DNA from: JAIYDQ01 sp034408855
GTDB taxonomy: Bacteria; Planctomycetota; Planctomycetia; Pirellulales; Pirellulaceae
Reading direction: 5' to 3'
Assembly (NCBI GenBank): GCA_034408855.1
Contig: JAWXCK010000080.1
Coordinates: 28,678 to 92,677, forward strand
DNA length: 64,000 nt
In this document: positions 1 to 7,885 of the stretch, piece by piece
Layout of the letters: every line of letters begins with the position of its first letter
Numbering within the stretch: the stretch's first letter is position 1
The notes under the pieces: model-generated
Told to the model about the DNA's origin: nothing
Database searches by the model: none
The model's input: the letters and a program-made list of their open reading frames with translations, nothing else
Program-made: the position numbers and the translations under genes

Positions 1-723
1 ATCGGAATACATTCCACCAAGCGTAATTTCGGCTGTCGCCACGAGATTCAACTCGGTGTTTTCGATGCTATAGATCTGTGTTTCGGGACCTCGAGGAATA
101 AATCCGATGCCATGGAGGATCGAAGTGCTCGCAACGTCGGGCGTCGTGACAGGAATAAATCCGCGTTGGATCAAGGTCTGAATAGCGAACTGCTGGAGGG
201 CCAATTCGAGCAGGACCGCTTCGTTTTTGAGAAAATAAAAGCCAGCGCCGCTGACACGGGCTCCGGCTTCGAAATCGATCAAATCGAGCGATTTTCCAAG
301 CTCGACGTGATCCAAAGGTTTAAAGTCGAACTTGGGAATCGGTGTCTTGCCGCGAGAGATTTCAAGGTTCGCTTGATCGTCGTTCCCGATCGGCGCTGAC
401 GGATGGGTTAAGTTTGGGATCCGAACTTCGATCGCGTGAATCTGACTGTCGAGCTCATCATGTTCGACCTGCGCGGCGTCTTTCTGATCGCGCAATTGTC
501 GTCCTTGTTCCTTTAGTCGCTCGCGTTCTTCTGCCGTCGCCGCCTTGCCGATCACTTTGCTCGTTTCGTTGGCTTGGCGATTGAGTTCTTGTGCCTCCTG
601 AAGTTTCGTGCGTCGCTGCTGTTCCAATGAGACTAACTGATCTATATCGGCGTTCGCACCGCGAAGAAGGCAGTTTTCTTTTACCGAGACTATGTTTTCT
701 AGAATGTATTTACGATCGAGCAT
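1..723 (-). CDS. serS: Serine--tRNA ligase, N-terminal part (cut by window edge)
   Basis: Charges tRNA-Ser with serine in the cytoplasm for translation. The minus-strand frame opens at the ATG at 723-721 and stays open for 241 codons to base 1, so the last third or more of the protein (normally about 425 residues) lies outside the window. Residues 1-110 begin MLDRKYILENIVSVKENC and form the charged, Gln/Arg/Glu-rich helical arm that binds the tRNA long variable arm. The catalytic core starts near residue 130 (the stretch FKPLDHVELGKSLDLIDFE). The motif-2-side sequence VATAEITLGGMYSD reaches the edge, matching the family's TAE motif that contacts serine. The start codon is preceded by a heptanucleotide tandem repeat rather than a recognisable Shine-Dalgarno site. 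Identification rests on sequence recognition and is firm. Confidence 0.95.
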   Translation of the reverse strand, partial: MLDRKYILENIVSVKENCLLRGANADIDQLVSLEQQRRTKLQEAQELNRQANETSKVIGKAATAEERERLKEQGRQLRDQKDAAQVEHDELDSQIHAIEVRIPNLTHPSAPIGNDDQANLEISRGKTPIPKFDFKPLDHVELGKSLDLIDFEAGARVSGAGFYFLKNEAVLLELALQQFAIQTLIQRGFIPVTTPDVASTSILHGIGFIPRGPETQIYSIENTELNLVATAEITLGGMYSD

Positions 724-729
724 GTTGGG

Positions 730-778
<49 letters not shown>

Positions 779-794
779 ACGAAAATGATCTGGT

Positions 795-820
795 TGTGAG
801 CGGTAGGCGCTAGCCTCCGG
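795..820. repeat. REP-like palindromic element, family A (single arm)
   Basis: The arm begins TGTGAGCGG and continues to GGCGCTAGCCTCCGG. The same arm occurs at 10284-10310 and 35223-35253. A second, eroded arm may lie at about 852-876 in opposite orientation (GGCCAGCGTCGGCGGCTC). It sits in the space between divergent serS and jetA. Confidence 0.7.
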
Positions 821-1050
821 CGTTCGCGAGGGAAAAAGGTTATTTCGGGAACCTACGGCCAGCGTCGGCGGCTCAATTTTCATCAGGGCAATTCCGGCTG
901 TTCGCGTGACATTGTATTCGCTTCTGGTCTTTTCGTCTCAGGGCAACTTCAGGCAACAAAATAGGATGGTCGGGCAAGATGTAGCTGGGCGGTCATTAAG
1001 GCCGCGGATTCGCGATAAGAAAAGTCTAGTTTATGAAGGCTTTTTACCCT

Positions 1051-1081
1051 TGATTCTCGGTCTCAACGTGTCACTATAGAT
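1051..1081 (+). promoter_or_regulatory. Possible promoter of the jetABCD operon
   Basis: TTGATT (1051-1056) and TATAGA (1076-1081) resemble -35 and -10 boxes, with a long 19-bp spacer, 54 bases before the jetA ATG. The rest of the 412-bp serS-jetA gap holds the heptamer repeat, a REP arm and nothing else that I recognise. Confidence 0.25.
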
Positions 1082-1135
1082 TCAATAAATCCCTTTGAAA
1101 ATCGAACCCAAAGCACGTTTTGAATCGCTTTTTTG

Positions 1136-2647
1136 ATGAATGAGAGCCGCTATCTATCGTCGATGCGACGCGAGAGTATTCGAGCGTTTTTCGAAGCGTC
1201 GCCGACGGCTCGACTGCTGCGTTCCGATTTTGCTCCTTGGGTACTCGACTTCCTGAATCAAATATTCAAATCGGGCGAATCGATTTCGATTGGTCAAGCC
1301 GACCTGCGATCCCGATTAACCGCCTACCAAGAAGAACTTCATGAGAGCGCCCCGGACCTTTTTACTGGTCCTCCTGAACGCTATTTAAATCAATGGACCG
1401 AAGCCGGTTGGCTTCAGCGATTTTTGGAATCGGCTTCGATGGAACCGCAGTTCCAATTGAGTCGCTATGCCGAGGCGGCTATTCGCTTCGTCGATTCGGC
1501 GATATCCCACGGAAGCAATTTGGTGGGAACCGAGAGCCGACTCAGGCTGGTCATCGAAACGCTTGAAGATATCGTACGAGGCGCATCGGCGGACCCCGAT
1601 CGACGCTTGGCTTATCTTCGTGAACAAAGAGCAGAAATCGATGCCGAGATTGCAGCGATCGAGTCTGGAAAATCGGTTCAAATCTATCGGCCAGCCCAGA
1701 TTCGCGAGCGATTCCAAACCGCCGTGAATTTACTGAAGGATCTCCAATCGGATTTTCGCGCCGTCGAGGAGCGTTTCCAGATCATCGCCCGAGAAGTCCA
1801 ACAACTCCAAGCCTCAGGCAACGACACACGCGGTGGCATACTTGGATACGCCCTCGATGCCGAGGATACGATGAAAACTCGCGATGAAGGGATCAGTTTT
1901 TATGCCTTTGTCGCTTTCCTCTTTTCACCATCGCAGCAAACGTCACTATCCAAAACGATTCAGGAACTCCATCAGCTAAATGCTTTAGTCGATCAGTCCG
2001 AATCGATGTCGCGTGTCAAGCGGATGATTCCATCGTTGCTTGCCGAAGCCGATAAGGTCATGAGAACCACCGCACGCTTATCGTCAACCCTTCGGAGACT
2101 GCTCGACGCACGAGCTGCTGCCGATCGTGTCCGGCTAGCCAATGTCCTACGCGATATTCGCAAAGCTGCCATGCAACTGGGTATGGCACCTGAGGAAGGT
2201 ATCTTACAGCTTCAAGTCGAAACGGAAATCGACCTATGTTCGCCAATGGCCAGAACGTTTTGGTCGCCATCGCAATCGTTCACCAATCAGGCAGCGACGC
2301 TGCACGAGTTTGATATCGATCAGGCGAAGCAGATGACAGCCGCCTTTGCTCGATTGCAGCGACTCGATTTCCGGCAGATGCGAAGCAAGATTCGCGAAGG
2401 AACTGTCGATGGCGACCGAATCAGCCTTGTGCAATTGGTCGAACAATATCCGATTCGCGCCGGCGTCGTCGAGTTATTGGGGTATCTGCAAATTGCTCAC
2501 GATGATGGGCATCGAATCGACGACACCAACTACGATACGATCGTTGTTCAGAATTCCAATGGCTTAGATCGTATCGCCGTCTCTGTGCCGCATGTCATCT
2601 TCATTCCAAAAGTCAGCAATCAAAGCGTCGCAAGGAAAGCCAAATGA
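1136..2647 (+). CDS. jetA: Wadjet defence protein JetA (DUF3375, kleisin-like subunit)
   Basis: First gene of a four-gene Wadjet locus, which recognises small circular DNA and cuts it, limiting plasmid transformation. JetA is the kleisin-like subunit (MukF/MksF-related) bridging the JetC SMC-like ATPases. The 503-residue protein has family landmarks: RLLRSDFAPWVLDFL near the N-terminus, VGTESRLRLVIETLEDI near 140, and DPDRRLAYLREQRAEIDAEI just after, followed by a long helical part. TTG at 1133 directly precedes the ATG at 1136; I prefer the ATG. There is no clear Shine-Dalgarno. The stop overlaps the jetB start as ATGA, implying translational coupling. Gene content and order match the canonical operon; assignment to the DUF3375-bearing type I class is from memory of the family. 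Confidence 0.9.
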   Translation: MNESRYLSSMRRESIRAFFEASPTARLLRSDFAPWVLDFLNQIFKSGESISIGQADLRSRLTAYQEELHESAPDLFTGPPERYLNQWTEAGWLQRFLESASMEPQFQLSRYAEAAIRFVDSAISHGSNLVGTESRLRLVIETLEDIVRGASADPDRRLAYLREQRAEIDAEIAAIESGKSVQIYRPAQIRERFQTAVNLLKDLQSDFRAVEERFQIIAREVQQLQASGNDTRGGILGYALDAEDTMKTRDEGISFYAFVAFLFSPSQQTSLSKTIQELHQLNALVDQSESMSRVKRMIPSLLAEADKVMRTTARLSSTLRRLLDARAAADRVRLANVLRDIRKAAMQLGMAPEEGILQLQVETEIDLCSPMARTFWSPSQSFTNQAATLHEFDIDQAKQMTAAFARLQRLDFRQMRSKIREGTVDGDRISLVQLVEQYPIRAGVVELLGYLQIAHDDGHRIDDTNYDTIVVQNSNGLDRIAVSVPHVIFIPKVSNQSVARKAK

Positions 2648-3288
2648 TCTCATCTTCTGAAAGTGATACAACGCAAGAAGCCAGCGATCGACAGCTCAAC
2701 ACAGTTGAATGGAGTCCAGCCGCCGTTCGACTGCTTCAAGGCGTAGTCTATCACGACGACAATGCGAAAACTTGGGACACTCTTTTGCGATCGATCAGCC
2801 CGCTTACCGAATATTTTTCGAAGATCGGATTGTTGCTGATCGTCGATGAATCGGAAGGAATGGCCTATCTGCGCCAGCTCGATGAAGATGAATTGAGTTC
2901 AGAACGCGATGTAGTCCCGCGCCTTTTTCGTCGCACGCCAATGGGATATGAAACAAGTCTCCTGTGTGTTTTACTTCGCGATTTATTGCGTCAATTCGAG
3001 GAAGAAGACGTCCAGAACGAGCGCTGTGTCATCAACCATGATGAATTGTTAGCGATTTGGAAAGCGATCTTCAATAAACAATCCGATGAAGTAAAACTCA
3101 ATCGATCGCTGCTTTCTTCGCTAAGAAAGCTCGAAGAACTTAAGTTCGTCAAACAATTCGAAGACGAACCGCCGAGCTGGGAGATTCGTCGCATTATCAA
3201 AGCCAGGCTGCCACTGGCCGACTTGGAACAACTGCGAGCCAGCCTGATGGCAGCCGCAGAAGCGGTCGATTCGGAAAAGGATAGCTAG
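2644..3288 (+). CDS. jetB: Wadjet defence protein JetB (DUF4194, KITE-like subunit)
   Basis: Small subunit (214 residues) of the Wadjet complex. JetB is the MukE/MksE-like winged-helix (KITE) protein that binds the JetA kleisin. Visible features are a Ser/Thr-rich polar N-terminus, helical segments with GVVYHDDNAKTWDTLL near residue 35, and LRQLDEDELSSERDVVPRLF near 80 followed by RRTPMGYETSLLCVLLRDLL, a run typical of DUF4194 proteins. It overlaps jetA by four bases and ends eight bases before jetC, so all are very probably cotranscribed. On sequence alone the family is less obvious than its neighbours, but size, position and the RRTPMGYETSLL segment support it. Confidence 0.87.
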   Translation: MISSSESDTTQEASDRQLNTVEWSPAAVRLLQGVVYHDDNAKTWDTLLRSISPLTEYFSKIGLLLIVDESEGMAYLRQLDEDELSSERDVVPRLFRRTPMGYETSLLCVLLRDLLRQFEEEDVQNERCVINHDELLAIWKAIFNKQSDEVKLNRSLLSSLRKLEELKFVKQFEDEPPSWEIRRIIKARLPLADLEQLRASLMAAAEAVDSEKDS

Positions 3289-3296
3289 ACGACGCC

Positions 3297-6200
3297 ATGG
3301 ATTTAGAACCTGAACCACTCTTCCCGATGCCAGGCTTTCGCCTTTCCAAATTCGAGGTCTACAACTGGGGGACCTTTGACGGTTCTGTTTATTCGGTTCT
3401 TCCGAACGGACAGACTACCTTGCTGATCGGAGAAAATGGATCGGGAAAATCGACCTTGGTCGACGCGCTCTTAACGCTCCTCGTTCGCCCTCAAACTCGC
3501 AATTACAATGTCGCCGCCGGTGCAACGAAAAATGAACGCGACGAACGGACCTATATTCGCGGTGCGTATGATCGGACTGTTGGCGAAGGCGGTCGACCGC
3601 GGATTCAGTACCTTCGAAGTGGGCAAGGGCACTATACGGCTTTGCTTGCCTGCTTTGAAAATGCTTCCCGGCGCACCAAGTTCACCGTTTGCCAAGTTCT
3701 CTATCTCGACCATGAAAACAACGTCGAAAAAATCTATGCCTTTGCCGATTCCGAACGCGGCATTGTCCAGGATCTAGGCGACCTGACTTCGACCAGCGGG
3801 CTAGCCAAACAACTGCGCGATCGAGGCTTCAAGACATCGACGAGCTACAAAGAGTATTTTCACTGGTTGCAAAAGACAACTGGCTTTCGAGCCAAGGCGA
3901 TGGATATTTTCAATCAGACGGTGGCCGTCAAGGACGTTCAGCGATTGGATGTTTTTATTCGGCAACACATGCTCGAGAAAAAGCCGTGGGACGAACGCGT
4001 TGGACAACTGCTTAAACATTTTAGCGAACTGAGCGATGCCCACCGCATGTTGGTTCGCGTTCGACAGCAAGAAGAACTGCTCAGTCCCATCGTCTCGGAA
4101 GGGAAGCGATATCGGACCAAGCAAGATGAAGTCGTCGTCGCTCGGCGGCAATTGGATGCGACGCAACTTTTCTTTGCTCAAGAACAGGTTATTTTGCTCG
4201 AACCATGGTGCGATCGTTGGCGACAGGAGATTCAACATTGGATCGACGAGATCGACCGCTTAGGAGCGTTGAAACAGCGGCTCGATTCCGAAATTGCTCG
4301 CATCGAAATCGAGATCGAACATGCCGGTGGCGATCGATTGCGAAGCCTGCCTGGTTTAATTGAACAGGAAGAGCAGATCGCTAAAGTCAAAGCGACTCAG
4401 CGAAATCGATTCGAAGCGCAGCTCCAAATGGCAGGAATTCGCGGCAAACTGACTTCGCCCGACCAATTTCACAAAATTCGACATGAACTGACCGAGCGTC
4501 GTAGGACCGTGTTGGACGAACGCGATCGATTGCGAGCATCGAGTCACGCGATTCAATTTGAAATTGGCGACCTTACGCGACGCATCTCCGAAGATCGCCG
4601 CGAGTTCGAAGCCCTCGAACGTCGTCGAGGTAATTTGCCCGAGTCGTTTATCTCCGTTCGCGAGTCGATATGCCGCGATCTGAAACTGGCCCCGAGCGAC
4701 TTGCCTTTTGCCGCCGAACTGATCGCCGTCAATCCGCTCGAACGCGAATGGGAAGCGTCGATTGAACAGGCGCTTTATGCCTTTTCGAGAAGCTTATTGG
4801 TATCCGGCGATTTTTATGCTCGAGTCGCCGGTTACGTCGATCGAACGCGGCTGGTCGATGGTCGCGGGCTTGGGCAACGCTTGGTCTATCTCAAAGTCGG
4901 AACTCGATCCGAGGATTTTAAACTCGAAGGTAGCAACCTATCGAAGAAGCCGATGTTGATCGACAAGTTAGAAATCAAAACCGATCATCCGCTTGCGCGA
5001 TGGATTCGCAGCGAAATTGAACAGCGCTTTAATTACCTTGCCTGTGAGAGCGTCGAGAATTTTCAACGAGCACAAGGCGCGGCGATGACGAAGAATCGGC
5101 ATCTCAAAACGGCTCAGTCGCGACACGAAAAGGACGACCGTGGGGCACCGGATGATCGTCGCAATTTTGTTCTGGGATGGGATAACAAAGCCAAGCGTTC
5201 TACCTTAGCCGACGCGATACGAAATGCTGAGGTCGACTTGCAAAATTTGCAGGATCGCTCGAATCATCTCAGCGTCCAAATCGATTCGCTTTCGACCGCC
5301 ATCGGTGCTATCGATGAAGCAACTAAGACCAGCGATTTCGACGATATCAACAACGATCGGCACGAATTCCGAGCGGCCGAGCTACGGATCGAAAAGCAGC
5401 GGCTTGAAGAGTCGAACGATACGGTTCGCGATTTACGGAAGAAAGCGAAACAGTTGCGATTGGAATCGGAGGGCCACCAATCCGACCGCGACGAGTGTAT
5501 TGCGAAGAAAACCAATCGAGAAAACGAGCTCCGCTCCGGACAATCCATTCTCACCAATGCGAGCGGAAGCCTTCGCAAAGCTGAAAGTGATGGCCGACTA
5601 GAAACGGCCCGCGCCGAGTTCGATGACCTAAAAAGTTTAGTGAATCAATCGCTCACGCTCGACAATATGGGGACCTTGCCGGAAGCTTTCGAGCGTCGTC
5701 AACGCGGGCGATTTGATTCGCTTGAAGATCAACTCAAACCCATCGCTCGCGACTTAACAAACGCGATGGTCAAGTATCTCCGGAAATTCCAAGAAGAGCA
5801 AAGCGACCTCGATGCCAACATCGAATCGTTGTCGAGTTTCGAAGCGTTGCATCAGCGGATTGCCGCTGATGATTTGCCCAAGCATGAGGAACGTTTTAAG
5901 AGTCGCCTCAACGAAAAGGTTTTGCATGAGATCGGCTTGTTAAATGGCGGTCTGGAAACCGATCGCCAAGAAATTCGCGACAAGATCGAACAATTGAACG
6001 AAGCTCTCAAATTGCTTCAATGGAAGCCGGGCACGTTCATGCAATTGGAGCCGAGCGACGTGCAAGATCGCGAGATCCTCGACTTTCGCCGCGAGCTTGC
6101 TGGCTGTTTGACGGGTACCTTCGACGCTACTCCTGAAGCCAACGAAGCAACTTTTGTGCGGATTGAAAAGCTTGTCGAAAAACTTCGCGATGAAAACAAT

Positions 6201-6659
6201 CATCGTTGGCGTGAAAAAGTCGTCGACGTGCGCAACTGGTTTAACTTTGCCGCCCGCGAAATAGTTCAAGAGACAGGCGAGGTGCGGAGCTACTATGAAG
6301 GTGGGACCGGGCAGTCTGGCGGCGAGAAAGGGAAACTGGCGTTTTTAGTTCTTGTCGCTGCCATCGCTTATCAATACGATCTAGAACCCGATGCTGAATC
6401 GAGTGATCGATTTCATTTTGTGATGGTCGACGAGATGTTTTCACGAAGCGACGATCAGCATGCCGAGTATGCGCTGGAATTATTCGAACGCTTTCGATTG
6501 CAGTTGCTTATTGTGGCACCGCTCGATGCGAAGGCTCGGGTAACTGAGCCGTACGTCGGAACTTACCTGCATGTCGTGAAAAACAAAGAGACACATCGCA
6601 GCGAGCTTTTGGCGATCACCGCGAAGGAGCTTCACGAATCGCTGGAGGCCGCTGAATGA
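3297..6659 (+). CDS. jetC: Wadjet defence protein JetC (SMC/MukB-like ATPase)
   Basis: SMC-like motor of Wadjet; such complexes extrude DNA loops using ATP and deliver small circular DNA to the JetD nuclease. At 1120 residues it shows the expected SMC layout: an N-terminal Walker A, GENGSGKST at 45-53; a long Arg/Glu/Gln-rich coiled coil from about 280 to 950 with a hinge-like globular region around 460-600; then the ABC signature SGGEKGK from S1007 and Walker B VMVDE with D1045 and E1046. The preceding NWGTFDG is typical of MukB/JetC proteins, which begin by describing the ATP head. It lies eight bases after jetB, and its stop overlaps jetD as ATGA. A housekeeping MksB is the main alternative, but the adjoining JetD identifies it as the defence version. 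Confidence 0.93.
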   Translation: MDLEPEPLFPMPGFRLSKFEVYNWGTFDGSVYSVLPNGQTTLLIGENGSGKSTLVDALLTLLVRPQTRNYNVAAGATKNERDERTYIRGAYDRTVGEGGRPRIQYLRSGQGHYTALLACFENASRRTKFTVCQVLYLDHENNVEKIYAFADSERGIVQDLGDLTSTSGLAKQLRDRGFKTSTSYKEYFHWLQKTTGFRAKAMDIFNQTVAVKDVQRLDVFIRQHMLEKKPWDERVGQLLKHFSELSDAHRMLVRVRQQEELLSPIVSEGKRYRTKQDEVVVARRQLDATQLFFAQEQVILLEPWCDRWRQEIQHWIDEIDRLGALKQRLDSEIARIEIEIEHAGGDRLRSLPGLIEQEEQIAKVKATQRNRFEAQLQMAGIRGKLTSPDQFHKIRHELTERRRTVLDERDRLRASSHAIQFEIGDLTRRISEDRREFEALERRRGNLPESFISVRESICRDLKLAPSDLPFAAELIAVNPLEREWEASIEQALYAFSRSLLVSGDFYARVAGYVDRTRLVDGRGLGQRLVYLKVGTRSEDFKLEGSNLSKKPMLIDKLEIKTDHPLARWIRSEIEQRFNYLACESVENFQRAQGAAMTKNRHLKTAQSRHEKDDRGAPDDRRNFVLGWDNKAKRSTLADAIRNAEVDLQNLQDRSNHLSVQIDSLSTAIGAIDEATKTSDFDDINNDRHEFRAAELRIEKQRLEESNDTVRDLRKKAKQLRLESEGHQSDRDECIAKKTNRENELRSGQSILTNASGSLRKAESDGRLETARAEFDDLKSLVNQSLTLDNMGTLPEAFERRQRGRFDSLEDQLKPIARDLTNAMVKYLRKFQEEQSDLDANIESLSSFEALHQRIAADDLPKHEERFKSRLNEKVLHEIGLLNGGLETDRQEIRDKIEQLNEALKLLQWKPGTFMQLEPSDVQDREILDFRRELAGCLTGTFDATPEANEATFVRIEKLVEKLRDENNHRWREKVVDVRNWFNFAAREIVQETGEVRSYYEGGTGQSGGEKGKLAFLVLVAAIAYQYDLEPDAESSDRFHFVMVDEMFSRSDDQHAEYALELFERFRLQLLIVAPLDAKARVTEPYVGTYLHVVKNKETHRSELLAITAKELHESLEAAE

Positions 6660-7804
6660 TCACGCCCGACGAGCTCTTCGATAAAGCTCTACGACTGTAC
6701 CCCAATGCTATCGAGGCTTGGCTAGCGAACGATGAAAAGTTTTTCCCTTATATCGTTCGAGCGAATACGACGATTCCGCATTGCTATGACGAGGCAAAGG
6801 AACAATTTCAACTTCTTCGTGCAGGTTCCAAGCAAGCGACAGGTAGCGGCTATTCGATCCATTGGGAAACTCGGAAGCTTCGAAAGCATGGTGAGCAAGC
6901 GTGTGTTTCGCGAATCACCATCGATTCGCTCGATGATCTACTGACGTGGATTGGCAAACAATCGGAATTCAAGCGACTCGATCGATGTTTCCGAAAGCTC
7001 CGTGAACAATGCCCTCACTTGATTGAATGGACGACTCGCAATTGGCGGCATATTTTAGAATTCGATGCGGTGCTAGATGATCTATTGATGGTTGTCAATT
7101 ATTTGCGAGATCATCCACGCCCCCAATGCTACTTTCGAGAATTGCCACTTCCGGTTTCGACGAAACTCATCGAGGAGCATTCGAAGTTGTTAGCCGAGTG
7201 GCTAGACATCCTCTTGCCTGTATCGGCGATCGATTACAGTTATAGCCGCGATCAGTTCGCAGGAAGATATGGCTTTCGCAAACGGCGCGATCACTATCTC
7301 ATGCGATTGCTCGACGAAAGTCTATTAGGAGAGTTGCAATGTCCAGGCAACGAGCTTTCGATGCCGCTGGAAACCCTTGCTAGCTTGCCGATTCGCGATA
7401 CACGGATTCTCATCGTCGAGAACAAGACGAACCTCCTAACGCTTCCACCTCGATCGAGGACAGTGGCCCTTGGCGGACTTGGAAATAGTGTCTCCCAACT
7501 TTTTACGATTCCGTGGTTGGCGACCAACGAACTTCACTATTGGGGAGATATTGATCTCTATGGCTTTTTCATTTTGAGTCTGCTTCGCCAAAGGATGCCA
7601 CATACGAAGAGCTTGATGATGGATATTGGAACACTTCAGCAAATGCAATCACTTGTCGCTGTGGTCAATCAAAGTTTGCCGCATGAACCCGAACATTTAC
7701 TGGCGGACGAAGTTGAGGCGTTTATTCAATGTCGTGAACATCACTGGCGGCTCGAGCAAGAACGCATCCCGCAAGGATATGTGATTCAATCTATTCTGAA
7801 CTAG
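6656..7804 (+). CDS. jetD: Wadjet defence nuclease JetD (DUF3322 + DUF2220, Toprim)
   Basis: Nuclease subunit of Wadjet, related to topoisomerase VI/Spo11 type Toprim enzymes, which cuts the DNA caught by the JetABC motor. The 382-residue protein has the N-terminal DUF3322-like region (about 1-190, with the stretch WETRKLRKHGEQACVSRITI) and a C-terminal DUF2220 Toprim domain. Metal-binding residues can be seen: E255 in LIVENKTN, and the D298xD300 pair in WGDIDLYGF. All expected acidic residues are present, so the enzyme should be active. The start overlaps the jetC stop by four bases. The gene closes the operon; the next gene starts 81 bases downstream and is a functionally unrelated secreted peptidase. 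Confidence 0.92.
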   Translation: MITPDELFDKALRLYPNAIEAWLANDEKFFPYIVRANTTIPHCYDEAKEQFQLLRAGSKQATGSGYSIHWETRKLRKHGEQACVSRITIDSLDDLLTWIGKQSEFKRLDRCFRKLREQCPHLIEWTTRNWRHILEFDAVLDDLLMVVNYLRDHPRPQCYFRELPLPVSTKLIEEHSKLLAEWLDILLPVSAIDYSYSRDQFAGRYGFRKRRDHYLMRLLDESLLGELQCPGNELSMPLETLASLPIRDTRILIVENKTNLLTLPPRSRTVALGGLGNSVSQLFTIPWLATNELHYWGDIDLYGFFILSLLRQRMPHTKSLMMDIGTLQQMQSLVAVVNQSLPHEPEHLLADEVEAFIQCREHHWRLEQERIPQGYVIQSILN

Positions 7805-7885
7805 TACGCTACGGACTGTTGCGTGTTACAATCGGATTTTTATGTTCCGAGTCCGATCAACGTTTTTCCTAGTGAGTCGCAATCG

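Noticed and set aside
3297..6659. Housekeeping MukB/MksB condensin
   Set aside because: The operon carries a JetD nuclease with intact Toprim residues and has the defence gene order.
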